NCBI GenBank assembly: GCA_028826165.1
Contig: JAPDFW010000077.1
Location: forward strand, 324,501 to 388,500
DNA length: 64,000 bases
Source: Anaeramoeba ignava
Lineage: Eukaryota; Metamonada; Anaeramoebidae
Direction: 5' to 3'
Part shown: piece after piece, positions 12,985-24,080 of the stretch
Numbering within the stretch: position 1 is the first letter of the stretch
How the letters are laid out: every line of letters starts with the position of its first letter
Program-made: the position numbers and the translations under genes
Notes under the pieces: generated by a model
What the model was told of the DNA's origin: nothing
The model's input: only the letters and a program-made list of their open reading frames with translations
Database searches by the model: none

Positions 12985-13774
12985 TAGATTTATATTTAGA
13001 TTTTGATTTTGATTTTGATTTTAATTTTAATTTTAATTTTGATTTTGATTTTGATTTTAATTTTGATTTTGATTTTGATTTTGATTTTCATTTTAATTTT
13101 GGTTTATATTTTGATTTTCATTTTGATTTTCATTTATATTTTAATTTTGATTTTGATTTTGATTTTCATTTTGATTTTCATTTAGATTTTGATTTATATT
13201 TTGATTTATATTTTGATTTATATTTTGATTTTGATTTTGATTTTGATTTTGATTTTGATTTTGATTTTGATTTTGATTTATATTTTGATTTTCATTTTGA
13301 TTTTGATTTATATTTTAATTTTGATTTTGATTTTGATTTTGATTTTGATTTATATTTTAATTTTGATTTATATTTTAATTTTGATTTTGATTTTCATTTA
13401 TTTTGATTTTGATTTTAATTTTGATTTTGATTTTGATTTTGATTTTGATTTTGATTTTGATTTTGATTTTGATTTTGATTTTGATTTTGATTTTGATTTT
13501 GATTTTGATTTTGATTTTCGTTTTGATTTTGATTTTGATTTTGATTTTGGTTTATATTTTGATTTTGATTTTCATTTTGATTTTGATTTTCATTTTCATT
13601 TTCATTTTCATTTAGATTTTCATTTTCATTTTCATTTTCATTTAGATTTTCATTTTCATTTTGATTTTGATTTTGATTTTGATTTTAATTTTGATTTATA
13701 TTTTAATTTTGATTTTGATTTTCATTTATTTTGATTTTCATTTATTTTGATTTTCATTTATTTTGATTTTGATT
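12985..13774. repeat. (GATTTT)n non-coding continuation of a coding NQ tract
   Basis: Hexamer array, on the minus strand CAAAAT with TAAAAT, GAAAAT and ATAAAT variants. It lies downstream of the USP20/33-like stop codon (TAA at 13775-13777) and upstream of the KDEL receptor start. The same array codes for the NQ/NE-rich C-terminus of the USP up to the stop, which is a CAA-to-TAA change in one unit. The frames encoding DFDFDF or ILILIL on the plus strand are repeat artefacts. Confidence 0.8.
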
Positions 13775-16700
13775 TTAATTTTGATTTTGATTTTGATTTT
13801 GATTTTGATTTTGATTTTGATTTTGATTTTGATTTTGATTTTGATTTTGATTTTGATTTTGATTTTCGTTTTGATTTTGATTTTGATTTTCATTTTGGTT
13901 TATATTTTGATTTTCATTTTGGTTTATATTTTCATTTTGATTTTCATTTTCATTTTCATTTAGATTTTCATTTTCATTTTCATTTAGATTTTGATTTTCA
14001 TTTTGATTTATATTTTCATTTTCATTTTGATTTTGATTTTGATTTTCATTTAGATTTTGATTTTCATTTTCATTTTGATTTTTATCAGAATTCCAAATAA
14101 AATCTAAACTAATATCTTTTTTTGTTCTTAAAATAACTGGACCACCACCATAAATCATAAATAAATAATTCCAAGCATTCTCATTAATACCAAAATAATT
14201 TTTTCCAATAAAAACATTTTTTTTGGGAGTTTTTTGGTCTTTTTCAAGAAGAATTGAATTATCAATTTGATTTGGAGGTAAAATTTTTGGATTATTTTCA
14301 CTAAAAACAAAATTTTTCCATTGATTAATCCATTTTGTTGATATGATAAAAACTTTTGCGTTATTTTTAATTGTATTTGGTTCATTTTCTTTAAAATCAC
14401 TCAATTCTCTAACTTTTCTTTGAATCATTACAACCTCTTCTTTTTTGCATTCTTCACATTCCTTAAAATCTCGAATTTCGAATGTTTTGCCAAAAACTTC
14501 AATTAAATCATTCCAGATTTCTTGATTTACAATAACAAACATTTTATTATTCAAAAAATTATCATTATCATTATCATTGATTTTTTCATCATCTTCTTCA
14601 TATAAATCTTCTATGTTTCTTTTTAAACGGAAATGTTTTTCGCATAAAATATCAGAATTGTAAATTTTGCCTGGATTTGTCATTGAAACTAATTTTTCCA
14701 TCCAAATTCTTGAAACAGCAAATAAATCCATTTTTTGGATCAAATTTTCATTCAAAACATTCAAATCTTTTTTTTGTTGTTGATGAAATTGCTTTTCAAA
14801 TTCTTGTTGTAAAAAGAGTTGAAATTTGGATATTTTTTGTTGGAAATACATTGATTGATTTTTTTCGAAACTTGTTGGAATTTTTTGATAAAATAAAATA
14901 TAAGCCTCTGTTTTTTTGACTTCATCTTCATCAACTTTAGTTACTGTTGAATCATTAAATTTATACCATTTTTGATTTATAAGATTTTTAGAATATGAGA
15001 TATAATGACCTCCTCCATAACCTCCTATATGTCTTATTATTGAAAAAAGATTGTATTCGTGGTTGTTTTTATTATTATCTGAATTTTGAGCGCAAAATGA
15101 TTGTAAATTTAATCCTTTAATTGGAAATTCAATATGAGAACTTATTTTTTGATTCCAATAAGATCTGTGTTGGAATCTTTTGAGATGAATTATTAATATT
15201 TCTGGTAATTCAAGCAGTTTAAATTGTTTATATCCTTCAGTTTTCTTTTTACAATGTGAACAATCATATTTATTTTTTTTTGTTAATCTTTCAATTTTAA
15301 AAAAAGTGTTTAAGCAATCATCAAGTGTATAAACTTCATTATCAGTATTAAAATCAATAAAATCATCTGAGAAAAAATCCAAGCATTTACATAAAAAGAT
15401 GAATTTAAAGAGCCAAATGAGAATTCTGAACAAAGAAAGGATGAAAGATCTTAAAAAAATTAAAATTCATTTATAAAATTAAAATTCATTTATAAAATTA
15501 AGATTAAAATTAAAAATTAAATTTGAAAAATCTTACTTGATAAATTTATATACTGTGCTAAACCCTTTCGTAATAAATGATTTCTTTTTCTTCTTCTTTT
15601 CCTTTTCTTTTTCTATTGTGTTTTCTGATTCCTTTTTTCGTATTTTTGAAACTGGTATTGATAAACAAATAAATTCTTCATTTATTAAAGAATTTTCATG
15701 ACATTCTTCACATAAAACGGAATTTTGAAGCTTTCCACCAAAAGTATCTGAAATAATACTTCTCCATTTTTTATTCTCTGGAGTTTTCTTTTTTGATTCC
15801 TTTTCTGATTCCTTTTCTGATTCCTTTTTTGATTCCTTTTCTGATTCCTTTTCGTCATTTTCTTTTTTTTCATCAATAATTAGATCATTTGATTTTTGAT
15901 TAGTTTGTAATAATTGATTTTCATCTTGATTTCTTTTCAATATTTCATGTAAACTATCAATAAAAATGAGAAGAAATTCCTGGGAATCTTGTTGAGCAAA
16001 TCCACCAAAAAACGGATTAATTTTAATCATTTGATAAAGGATATTTTTTGGAGAAAAAGCATCATTGTTATTTTCCCAGGATTCTTTCATTAAATCAGCA
16101 AAAGCAAGAGGAAGTGGATGAATAGTATCACGATAAATATCAAATTCACAATTAAGAAAATAATGTTTTAAAGGAGCACAACTTAGTAATGATTGCAAAG
16201 CTGAATTCATATAACAAGTATTTCCGATATTATAAAGACCACATATACCTTTTGTAATATTTTTAGATTTTGAATCCTTTTCTAAATTTGAATCTAAATC
16301 TGAATCAAAATTGTGGATTTTTGAATGAATTTGTGAATTTGAATCTTTTATTGAATTTGAATCATTTATTGAATTTGAATCTTTTATTGAATTTGAATCA
16401 TTTTCTAAATTTGAATCTTTTATTGAATTTGAATCTTTTACTAAATTTGAATCTTTTATTAAATTTGAATCTTTTATTAAATTTGGATCAAATCTCATTG
16501 GAGAATCAATTCTTTGTAAATTCTGTTCATTTTTAATTGAATTTCTAACAAAAAGAGAGATAGAATTTTGAATATCAACAATCAATTTAACTTTTGAAAA
16601 ATCCGGTTGAATATCTGAATTAAAAATTTGATAAAAAGCTTCATTATCACATAAATAACACCAAATTTGGAGAGTTGTTATATTTATAGCAAGTGGATGA

Positions 16701-16927
16701 TTTTTCTTATTATTATGTGTTAAAGCATGTCTTTTTTGGTCTCTTCCACATCCTATATTTTGACATCCTTTTCCTAAACAAAGCCATAAATTTGGTTCTT
16801 TATGATTGCATTTATCACATGTTAAATTTTCTGTTTTTATTAATATTTTATATGCTTTTTGTTTAATATTTTTGTTTATATATTCAAGATCTGTTGATAA
16901 AAGATGAGGACAAATAAAATAATTCAT
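13775..16927 (-). CDS. ubiquitin carboxyl-terminal hydrolase, USP20/USP33-like (ZnF-UBP + USP + two DUSP)
   Basis: Exons 16927-15537 and 15449-13775 (3066 nt, 1021 residues; intron GTAAGA..AAG, phase 2). Residues ~1-100 form a ZnF-UBP with Cys/His pairs ('CPHLL', 'CDKC', 'CLGKGCQNIGCGR', 'RHALTH', 'CYLC'). A KDSNS-repeat linker follows. The USP Cys box 'GLYNIGNTCYMNSALQ' puts the catalytic Cys at ~238. 'GGFAQQDSQEFL', the zinc-knuckle pairs CxxC and '[13 protein letters not shown]' follow, then the His box 'GGYGGGHYISYS' (His ~612) and 'WYKFNDSTV'. After it lie two DUSP-type modules with the family's 'GPVI'-like ending ('YGGGPVILR'). ZnF-UBP, USP and two DUSPs is the USP20/33 order, so a thiol deubiquitinase is expected. 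Odd: a strongly hydrophobic ~25-residue stretch at ~466-490 at the splice junction inside the catalytic domain, and an NQ/NE tail of ~95 residues. Confidence 0.93.
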
Positions 16928-17235
16928 TTTATTTTAAATAAAAATGAAAAAAATAAAAAAAAAATTAAAAAAAAATTTAAAAAAAAATTTGTTTTTATTT
17001 TTCTCCTTTTGATTTTATTTTTATTTTTCTTTTCTCATTTTTTTTATTTTTATTTTTCTTTAAAACAAAAAAAAAAAAAGAAAAACAAAACAAAAAACAC
17101 CTCAGAAAAAAAAACATCAAATAAAAACAAATAAACAAAATTCCATTAAAAAAATTAAAAAAATTAAAATTAAAATTTAAATTTCATTTTTTAAAACAAA
17201 AATCAAAAAAGCAAAATTCTTCTTTTTTATTTTAA
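16928..17235. other. divergent intergenic region (USP20/33-like and PAS protein)
   Basis: 308 bp of A- and T-runs between two divergently transcribed start codons. It must carry both promoters and 5' UTRs. I see no repeat unit, RNA gene or unambiguous promoter element. Confidence 0.5.
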
Positions 17236-19944
17236 ATGGGAAATTACACTTCCATTCATAAAGTAAAACAAATGAAAATATCAAAATATTCAAAATTAAT
17301 TCAAAAAACAAAAGATCCTATTGTTTGTATTGATCAAAACGGAAAATGTATTGAAACTAATGAAAAGTCAATTCCGTTGTTTAATTTAAAATCTCAAAAA
17401 CAAATGTTTCGTAAAACTATTTTCTTTTTTATTCCAAAACAGCAACCGATTACTAAACTTAAACATAATGAAGTCCTTGATTTCTATACTCAAAAATTAC
17501 ACGAGTATTTTTCAAATCATCATTTAAAATTTCAATTTACAAATAAATTAAAATTAAAATTAAAATCTAAATTAAAATTAAAATCAAAATTAAAATTAAA
17601 ATCAAAATTAAAATTAAAATTAAAATTAAAATTAAAATTAAAATTAAAATCAAAATTAAAATTAAAATTAAAATCTAAATTAATATTAAAATCTAAATTA
17701 AAATTAATATCTAAATTGAAATTTAAAATTAAAATCAAAAATTAAAAATTAAAATTAAAATCAAAATTAAAATCAAAATTAAAATTAAAATTAAAATTAA
17801 AATCAAAATTAAAATTAAAATTAAAATTCAAATTAAAATTAAAATTAAAAATTTTTCCAATTTCTTTGCTTAATAGAAATCGAATCGGAATAATTGATTT
17901 CGATTTTGTTATTAAAACATTACAAGGAGAATTAAAATGGGTTCATATTTGGGCTTCACCAATTATGCTAAGCGGAAAAACTTTTACACAATTAATGATC
18001 AGAGAAATAGATCATCCAAACGAATCAAACACAGAATCAAGAACACAATTTGATTTTCCAGAAAAAACATCAACAACAACAACATCAAATCCAGAAGATA
18101 CTAATTCAATCAGAGAAGGTTTAAACTTATTATCTTTAGAAGAAATCCTAAAACAAGGACCACCAGTTCAAGAAATATTAAATTCTCCAAAAACAGAAAT
18201 ATCTCATTTTTCAAGTTTGCAATCAATTCCAACTCCAAATTCTCAAAAGAAAGAAATCAAAAGTTTTTCTTATTCTCCAAAAAATGAAAAATCAAGTTTT
18301 TTTTCAAATTCTCCAAAAAAAGAAATTCAACCTTTTCTTTCTGATTCTCCAAAAAAACAATTTTTTACTACAAATATAAATTCAAATATAAATTCAAATG
18401 AAAATGAAAATGAAAATGAAAATGAAAATGAAAATGAAAATTCAAATATAAATTCAAATATAAATTCAAATATAAATTCAAATTCAAATTCAAATACAAA
18501 TTCTCCAACAAAAGAACGCTTAAATTCGCTCCAAAATCAAATTAAATATTCAGAAATTTATCCGCAATTTATTGATCGAAATACAAAAGAAATTTCTAAT
18601 TTTGATGTAAAAAGTTCAGAAGAAATGTTATTTTCACTTGAAAAATCTAATTCCAATTCAAGTTTACATTTAACTTTGAATCAATCTATAATTTCCAATG
18701 AAATTAAAACGGAAAATGAAAATGAAAATGAAAAACCGAATTCAACCTCAAATTCAACCTCAAATTCAACTTCAAATTCAATGATAATTTCAACTGCAAA
18801 TTCAAGTGAAAAAGAAAAAGAAAAAGAAAAAGAAAATATAAATATTATTGAAAATCAAAATATAAATATAAATCAAAATATAATTGAAAATCAAAATATA
18901 AATCAAAATATAATTGAAAATCAAAATCAAATTGAAAATATAAATCAAAATCTAAATAAAAATATAAACCAAAATCAAAATATAAATCAAAATATAAATC
19001 AAAATATAAATCAAAATATAAATCAAAATAAAAATCAAAATCTAAATCAAAATATAAATCAAAATCAAAATATAATTGAAAATCAAAATGAAAATCAAAA
19101 TATAAATCAAAATATAATTGAAAATCAAAATATAAATCAAAATATAAATCAAAATATAAATCAAAATCAAAATATAAATCAAAATATAAATCAAAATCAA
19201 AATATAAATCAAAATATAAATCAAAATCAAAATATAAATCAAAATATAATTGAAAATCAAAATATAAATCAAAATATAAATCAAAATATAAATCAAAATA
19301 TAAATCAAAATATAAATATAAATCAAAATATAAATCAAAATATAAATCAAAATCAAAATATAAATCAAAATATAAATCAAAATCAAAATCAAAATATAAA
19401 AATTCTTGAACAAGAAATTGATACTTCTTCTGATGAAGATTTCCAAAATTTATTTCCTTCTTTCAAACAAACTTCAGATTTCTTTTTAAACGATAATCTT
19501 TATAAAATGGAAAATTTAAATGAAAATAATACTCAAAATTTAAATGAAAATTTTCTTCAAAATTTAAACGATAATTCAAAATCTGAAAAAGTTCTTTCTT
19601 CAATTGGAACAAAAATGCAAAAACTTAATTTGAAAAAGAAAAAATTAGAATATTTAAAAAAGAATGAAATTCAAATAGAAAAACTTTCTCAAGATTTATC
19701 AGAAAAAAATCAAGAAATTTTACAATTAAGATCTGAACTTGAAGAAGTTGATCATTCATTATTTCAATTACAAAGAAATTGGGAAAAAGTTCAAAAAGAA
19801 TATAAAAAAGAAAAATTGGAAATGAAACTTTTATTTCAACAATATGATCTTTTTAAAAAAGAAATTGCAAATCAAAAAAATGAAGCAAATTTATTGAAAG
19901 AGTTTTATTTAAAATATACTAACAAAACAACTGATGATTTGTAA
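17236..19944 (+). CDS. PAS-domain protein with NQ-rich linker and C-terminal coiled coil, potentially N-myristoylated
   Basis: Exons 17236-17504 and 17877-19944 (2337 nt, 778 residues). Splicing GTATTT..AATAG in phase 2 joins the two halves of a PAS domain: 'DPIVCIDQNGKCIETNEKS' and 'PKQQP' in exon 1, 'FVIKTLQGELKWVHIWASPI' and 'LMIREI' in exon 2. PAS domains bind small ligands or partners; the ligand cannot be told. Residues ~140-300 are Ser/Pro-rich with repeated 'SPKKE' blocks (possible phosphorylation sites). Residues ~320-585 are NQ/NI repeats. The last ~115 residues form a heptad-rich coiled coil ('LSQDLSEKNQEILQLRSELEE'). The N-terminus MGNYTS fits an N-myristoylation signal (Gly2, Ser6). 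No kinase or other output domain is present, so this is probably a sensor/scaffold. Confidence 0.85.
17505..17876 (+). repeat. intronic (TTAAAA)n tract in the PAS gene
   Basis: The intron is almost entirely TAAAAT hexamers with occasional CAAAAT. It splits the PAS fold in mid-domain. Without splicing, the frame would run into a lysine/leucine repeat and stop at 17743. Confidence 0.75.
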
Positions 19945-20110
19945 AAAAAAAACACAAATTATTATAATTTTCAATTTAAAATCAAAATTAGATTGAATTT
20001 TGAATGTTTTTTCTTTTCTTTTTTTTTCTTTTTTATTTTTATTTTTTTTTTCAAAATGTGGAAAAAGAAAAATTCCAATTTTAATTTTTACAAAAAAAAA
20101 ATAATAAATT
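19945..20110. other. 3' flank of the PAS gene
   Basis: Short A/T-run region between the PAS stop codon and the 12-bp satellite. It includes poly-T stretches and a few TTCCAA units that lead into the array. No gene seen. Confidence 0.4.
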
Positions 20111-21735
20111 CCAAATCCAATTCCAATTCCAATTCCAATTCCAATTTTAAATTTAATTATAAATTTAATTATAAATTTAATTATAAATTTAATTATAAAT
20201 TTAATTATAAATTTAATTATATATTTAATTATAAATTTAATTATATATTTAATTATAAATTTAATTATAAATTTAATTATAAATTTAATTATAAATTTAT
20301 TTATAGATATAATTATAAATATAATTATAAATTTAATTATAAATTTAATTATAAATTTTGTTATAAATTTTGTTATAAATTTAATTATAAATATAATTAT
20401 AAATTTTGTTATAAATTTTGTTATAAATTTTGTTATAAATTTAATTATAAATTTAATTATAAATTTAATTATAAATTTAATTATAAATTTAATTATAAAT
20501 TTAATTATAAATTTAATTATAAATTTAATTATAAATATAATTATAAATTTAATTATAAATATAATTATAAATTTTGTTATAAATTTTGTTATAAATTTTG
20601 TTGTAAATTTAATTATAAATTTAATTATAAATTTAATTATAAATTTAATTATAAATTTAATTATAAATTTAATTATAAATTTAATTATAAATTTAATTAT
20701 AAATTTAATTATAAATTTAATTATAAATTTAATTATAAATTTAATTATAAATTTAATTATAAATTTAATTATAAATTTAATTATAAATTTAATTATAAAT
20801 TTAATTATAAATTTAATTGGTATTTTGTTGTAAATTTTGTTATAAATTTAATTATAAATTTAATTATAAATTTAATTATAAATTTAATTATAAATTTAAT
20901 TATAAATTTAATTATAAATTTAATTATAAATTTAATTATAAATTTAATTATAAATTTAATTATAAATTTTATTATATATTTAATTATATATTTAATTATA
21001 TATTTAATTATAGATTTGATTATAAATTTAATTATAAATTTAATTATAAACATAATTATAAAATTAATTATAAAACATAATTATAAATTTAATTATAAAT
21101 TTAATTATAAATTTTGTTATAAATTTTGTTGTAAATTTAATTATAAATTTAATTATAAATTTTTGTTATAAATTTAGTTATAAATTTAATTATAAATTTA
21201 ATTATAAATTTAATTATAAATTTTGTTGTAAATTTTGTTATAAATTTAATTATAAATTTAATTATAAATTTTGTTGTAAATTTTGTTATAAATTTTGTTG
21301 TAAATTTAATTATAAATTTAATTATAAATTTAATTGTAAATTTTGTTATAAATTTAATTATAAATTTAATTATAAATTTAATTATAAATTTAATTATAAA
21401 TTTTGTTATATATTTAATTATAAATATAATTATAAATTTAATTATAAATTTAGTTATAAATTTAATTATAAATTTAATTATAAATTTAATTATAAATTTT
21501 GTTATAAATTTTGTTATAAATTTTGTTATAAATTTTGTTATAAATTTAATTATAAATTTTATTATAAATTTAATTGTAAATTTAATTATAAATTTAATTA
21601 TAAATTTAATTATAAATTTAATTGATATTTTGTTGTAAATTTTGTTGTAAATTTTGTTGTAAATTTTGTTGTAAATTTTGTTGTAAATTTAATTATAAAT
21701 TTAATTGGTATTCTCTTGTAAATTTTCTTGTAAAT
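20111..21735. repeat. 12-bp satellite (AAATTTAATTAT)n, about 130 copies
   Basis: Very regular 12-bp period. The consensus is AAATTTAATTAT, with interspersed AAATATAATTAT, AAATTTTGTTAT, AAATTTTGTTGT and finally AAATTTTCTTGT variants. One 13-bp unit occurs near 21160. Because 12 is a multiple of three and the unit lacks stops in one frame, long KFNY-repeat open frames appear; I regard these as artefacts. The array lies between two convergent gene ends and its right edge enters the 3' coding end of the small minus-strand gene at 21701-21984. Confidence 0.9.
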
Positions 21736-21984
21736 TTTCTTGTAAATTGTTATTTGTTTTCTTTGTAATTTTGTTTGAAACCCAATTTAACCAAGCTTCA
21801 CAAATATCAGCCATCATTTCTTGATATTTATCTAAATTAGCACAATTAATAAAAAATCTTTTTAATTCTTTTTCAAGTTCTTCAATTTTTTGATTTAATT
21901 CTAAATAATAAAAATAATTTTAAATTGTTTTAAATTGTTTTAAATTGTTTTTTAATTTAAAAAAAAACCTTCAATTTCTTCCAT
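21701..21984 (-). CDS. 71-residue coiled-coil protein of unknown function
   Basis: Exons 21984-21969 and 21900-21701 (216 nt including stop). The intron starts GTTTTT and ends TTTAG, phase 1. Product: MEEIEELNQKIEELEKELKR (an Asp/Glu/Lys heptad helix), then 'FFINCANLDKYQEMMADICE', 'AWLNWVSNKITKK', and three LQEN repeats before the stop. The conserved-looking Trp/Cys-containing helix following a short coiled coil suggests a small subunit of a larger complex, but I recognise no family. The C-terminal LQEN repeats are encoded by the last units of the neighbouring 12-bp satellite. The unusual GTTTTT donor and the small size lower confidence. Confidence 0.55.
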
Positions 21985-22270
21985 TTTCTTTTTTTTAAAT
22001 TAAATTTAAATTAAAAAAAGCAAAAAAAAACAATTTTTTTTTTCAATTAAAATTAAAATAAAAAAATAAAAAAAAGATCAAAATTAAAAATCATTTTTTC
22101 TTCTTTTTTCCTTTTTTTTTTCATTTATTTTTTACTTTACTTTTTATTATTTTATTATTTAAAAAAAAAATTTAAAAAAAAAAATTTTTTTTCTTTCTTT
22201 CTTTCTTTTCTTTTTTTAAATTTTGTTTTTTTTTTCTCCAATTTTCTTTTTTTGAATTGAATTTATAAAT
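21985..22270. other. divergent intergenic region between two small genes
   Basis: 286 bp of homopolymer-rich sequence between divergent starts; it includes a (CTTT)n run near 22193-22215. No repeat family or RNA gene recognised. Confidence 0.4.
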
Positions 22271-23523
22271 ATGATTTCAACACAAACAAAAGGAAATTCA
22301 ACTTTTGAAGAAGAAATGGAATTTTTTGAAAGTAAAAAACCAAAAACAATTTCCAGATCTAATTATTATTTTGAAAATGAACAATTTTCTCAACAAAAAT
22401 CTAATTTTCAAAAAGAAAAACTTCAACACAATCAATTTCATTATCAAAATCAATATTATCAACATCAAAATGAACAACAACAACTTATTTCTCCAAAACC
22501 TGAAAAATCTAATTTTTGGTCCAAGTAATTTTTATTTCATTTCAACTTAAATTTAGATTCAAAATTAGATACAAAATTAAATTCAAAATTAAATTCAAAA
22601 TTAGATACAAAATTAAATACAAAATTAAATACAAAATTAAATTCAAAATTAAATTAAATTAAAAATTAAATTCAAAATTAAATTCAAAATTAAATTCAAA
22701 ATTAAATTCAAAATTAAATTGAATATTAAATACAAAATTAAATTCAAAATTAGATACAAAATTAAATTAAAAATTAAATTCAAAATTAAATTCAAAATTA
22801 AATACAAAATTAAATTCAAAATTAAATACAAAATTAAATTCAAAATTAAATACAAAATTAAATTAAAAATTCAAAATTAAATACAAAATTAAATTCAAAA
22901 TTAAATTCAAAATTAAATTAAATTTAAATTCAAAATTAAATTCAAAATTAAATTCAAAATTAAATACAAAATTAAATTCAAAATTAAATACAAAATTAAA
23001 TTCAAAATTAGATACAAAATTAAATTCAAAATTAAATACAAAATTAAAAATTAAAAATTAAATTCAAAATTAAATTCAAAATTAGATACAAAATTAAATT
23101 CAAAATTAAATTCAAAATTAAATTTAAAATTAAATTCAAAATTAAATTCAATATTAAATTCAAAATTAAATTCAAAATTAAATTCAATATTAAATTCAAA
23201 ATTAAATTCAAAATTAAATTCAAAATTAAATTCAAAATTCTAAATTAAATTCAAAATTCAAAATTCAAAATTAAAAAAGTCCTCGTTTTGTAAATTCTCA
23301 ACCAATTCCTATTAAAATTTCAGAAAACAAAAGTGCAAACAAAACAATGCTTGAATTTTCATTTTTTCAAACAGGAATAAGAAATTCACCAAATCAAGAC
23401 ACAAACACTTTTTTTGGACATACTCCTCCTGATCGTTCTGAAAATCCTCTTCCTAAAAATGAACATTTTAGTAACAATTTAACCAAAAATTTCGAAAAAT
23501 GTTCACCATTCTTTTTGAAATGA
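22271..23523 (+). CDS. 165-residue Asn/Gln/Phe-rich protein of unknown function
   Basis: Exons 22271-22524 and 23280-23523 (498 nt). The 755-bp intron starts GTAATT and ends AAAAAG, phase 2. Exon 1 encodes MISTQTKGNSTFEEEMEFFE and a Gln/Tyr/Phe/His-rich segment ending 'PKPEKSNFWS'. Exon 2 encodes 'PRFVNSQPIPIKISENKS', 'NTFFGHTPPDRSENPLPK' and 'KNFEKCSPFFLK'. Codon content in exon 2 is clearly non-repetitive and uninterrupted for 80 codons, supporting a real exon. No signal peptide, membrane helix or known domain; probably disordered. The acceptor is AAAAAG rather than a strong pyrimidine tract. Confidence 0.5.
22525..23279 (+). repeat. intronic 12-bp repeat (AAAATTAAATTC/AAAATTAAATAC)n
   Basis: The whole intron of the small Gln/Phe-rich gene is a 12-bp-period array with TTC/TAC/AGATAC variants and a few 10-11-bp slips. 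On the minus strand it reads as LNLILNLI frames, which I reject as coding. Confidence 0.75.
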
Positions 23524-24080
23524 AAAATTCCAATTTCTTAAATATACAAAAAAATATCATCAATTCTTTCAATTCAAAAAATTTTTTTTTTTGTATTCTT
23601 TTTTTTTGATTGTTTTCATTTTTTTTTTTCGCTTTTGATCTTCCTGTTTTTAGAAACTTTTATCACTTTGTTTTTTTATGTAAACAATGTTTGATAAACT
23701 GAGAAAATAAAGGAGAATTTGTTTGAATTTTTTGTTTAAATTTTTTGTTTAATTTGTTTAAATTTTTGTTTGAATTTTTGTTTGAATTTTTGTTTAAATT
23801 TTTTGTTTGAATTTTTGTTTAAATTTTTGTTTAAATTTTTTGTTTAAATTTTTTGTTTAAATTTTTGTTTAAAAAAAAAGTAAAAATTGTTTTTGTTTTT
23901 GTTTTGAATTGTTTTGTGTATTTTTTTTTGTTTGAAATTTTTGAAAAGAAAAAAAAAACTTTTTTTTGAAAGAAAAAAAAAGAAATTTCTTTTGAAAGAA
24001 AGAAAGAAAGCAAAAAAAAAAAACGGAAATTCGGGAAAATCAAAATCAATTCCAAAATCAAAATCTCCAAATGCGGTTAG
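23524..24080. other. convergent intergenic region with TTTGTTTAAATTTT repeats
   Basis: 557 bp between the 3' ends of the small plus-strand gene and eEF1A. Positions ~23715-23885 are irregular units of TTTGTTT(G/A)AATTTTT (12-14 bp). The rest is poly-A/T and a (GAAA)n run near 23990-24010. No gene seen. Confidence 0.55.

Noticed and set aside
13003-14100. Plus-strand DFDFDF / ILILIL open frames
   Set aside because: Antisense and frame-shifted readings of the GATTTT array; the minus-strand NQ reading belongs to the USP20/33-like gene.
19993-21171. 392-codon plus-strand open frame of KFNY repeats
   Set aside because: It is produced by the stop-free frame of the 12-bp satellite; no non-repeat domain, and the same array gives open frames on the other strand too.
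23831-24070. Minus-strand Phe/Lys-rich open frame downstream of eEF1A
   Set aside because: Homopolymer and TTTGTTT repeat artefact with no domain-like sequence.
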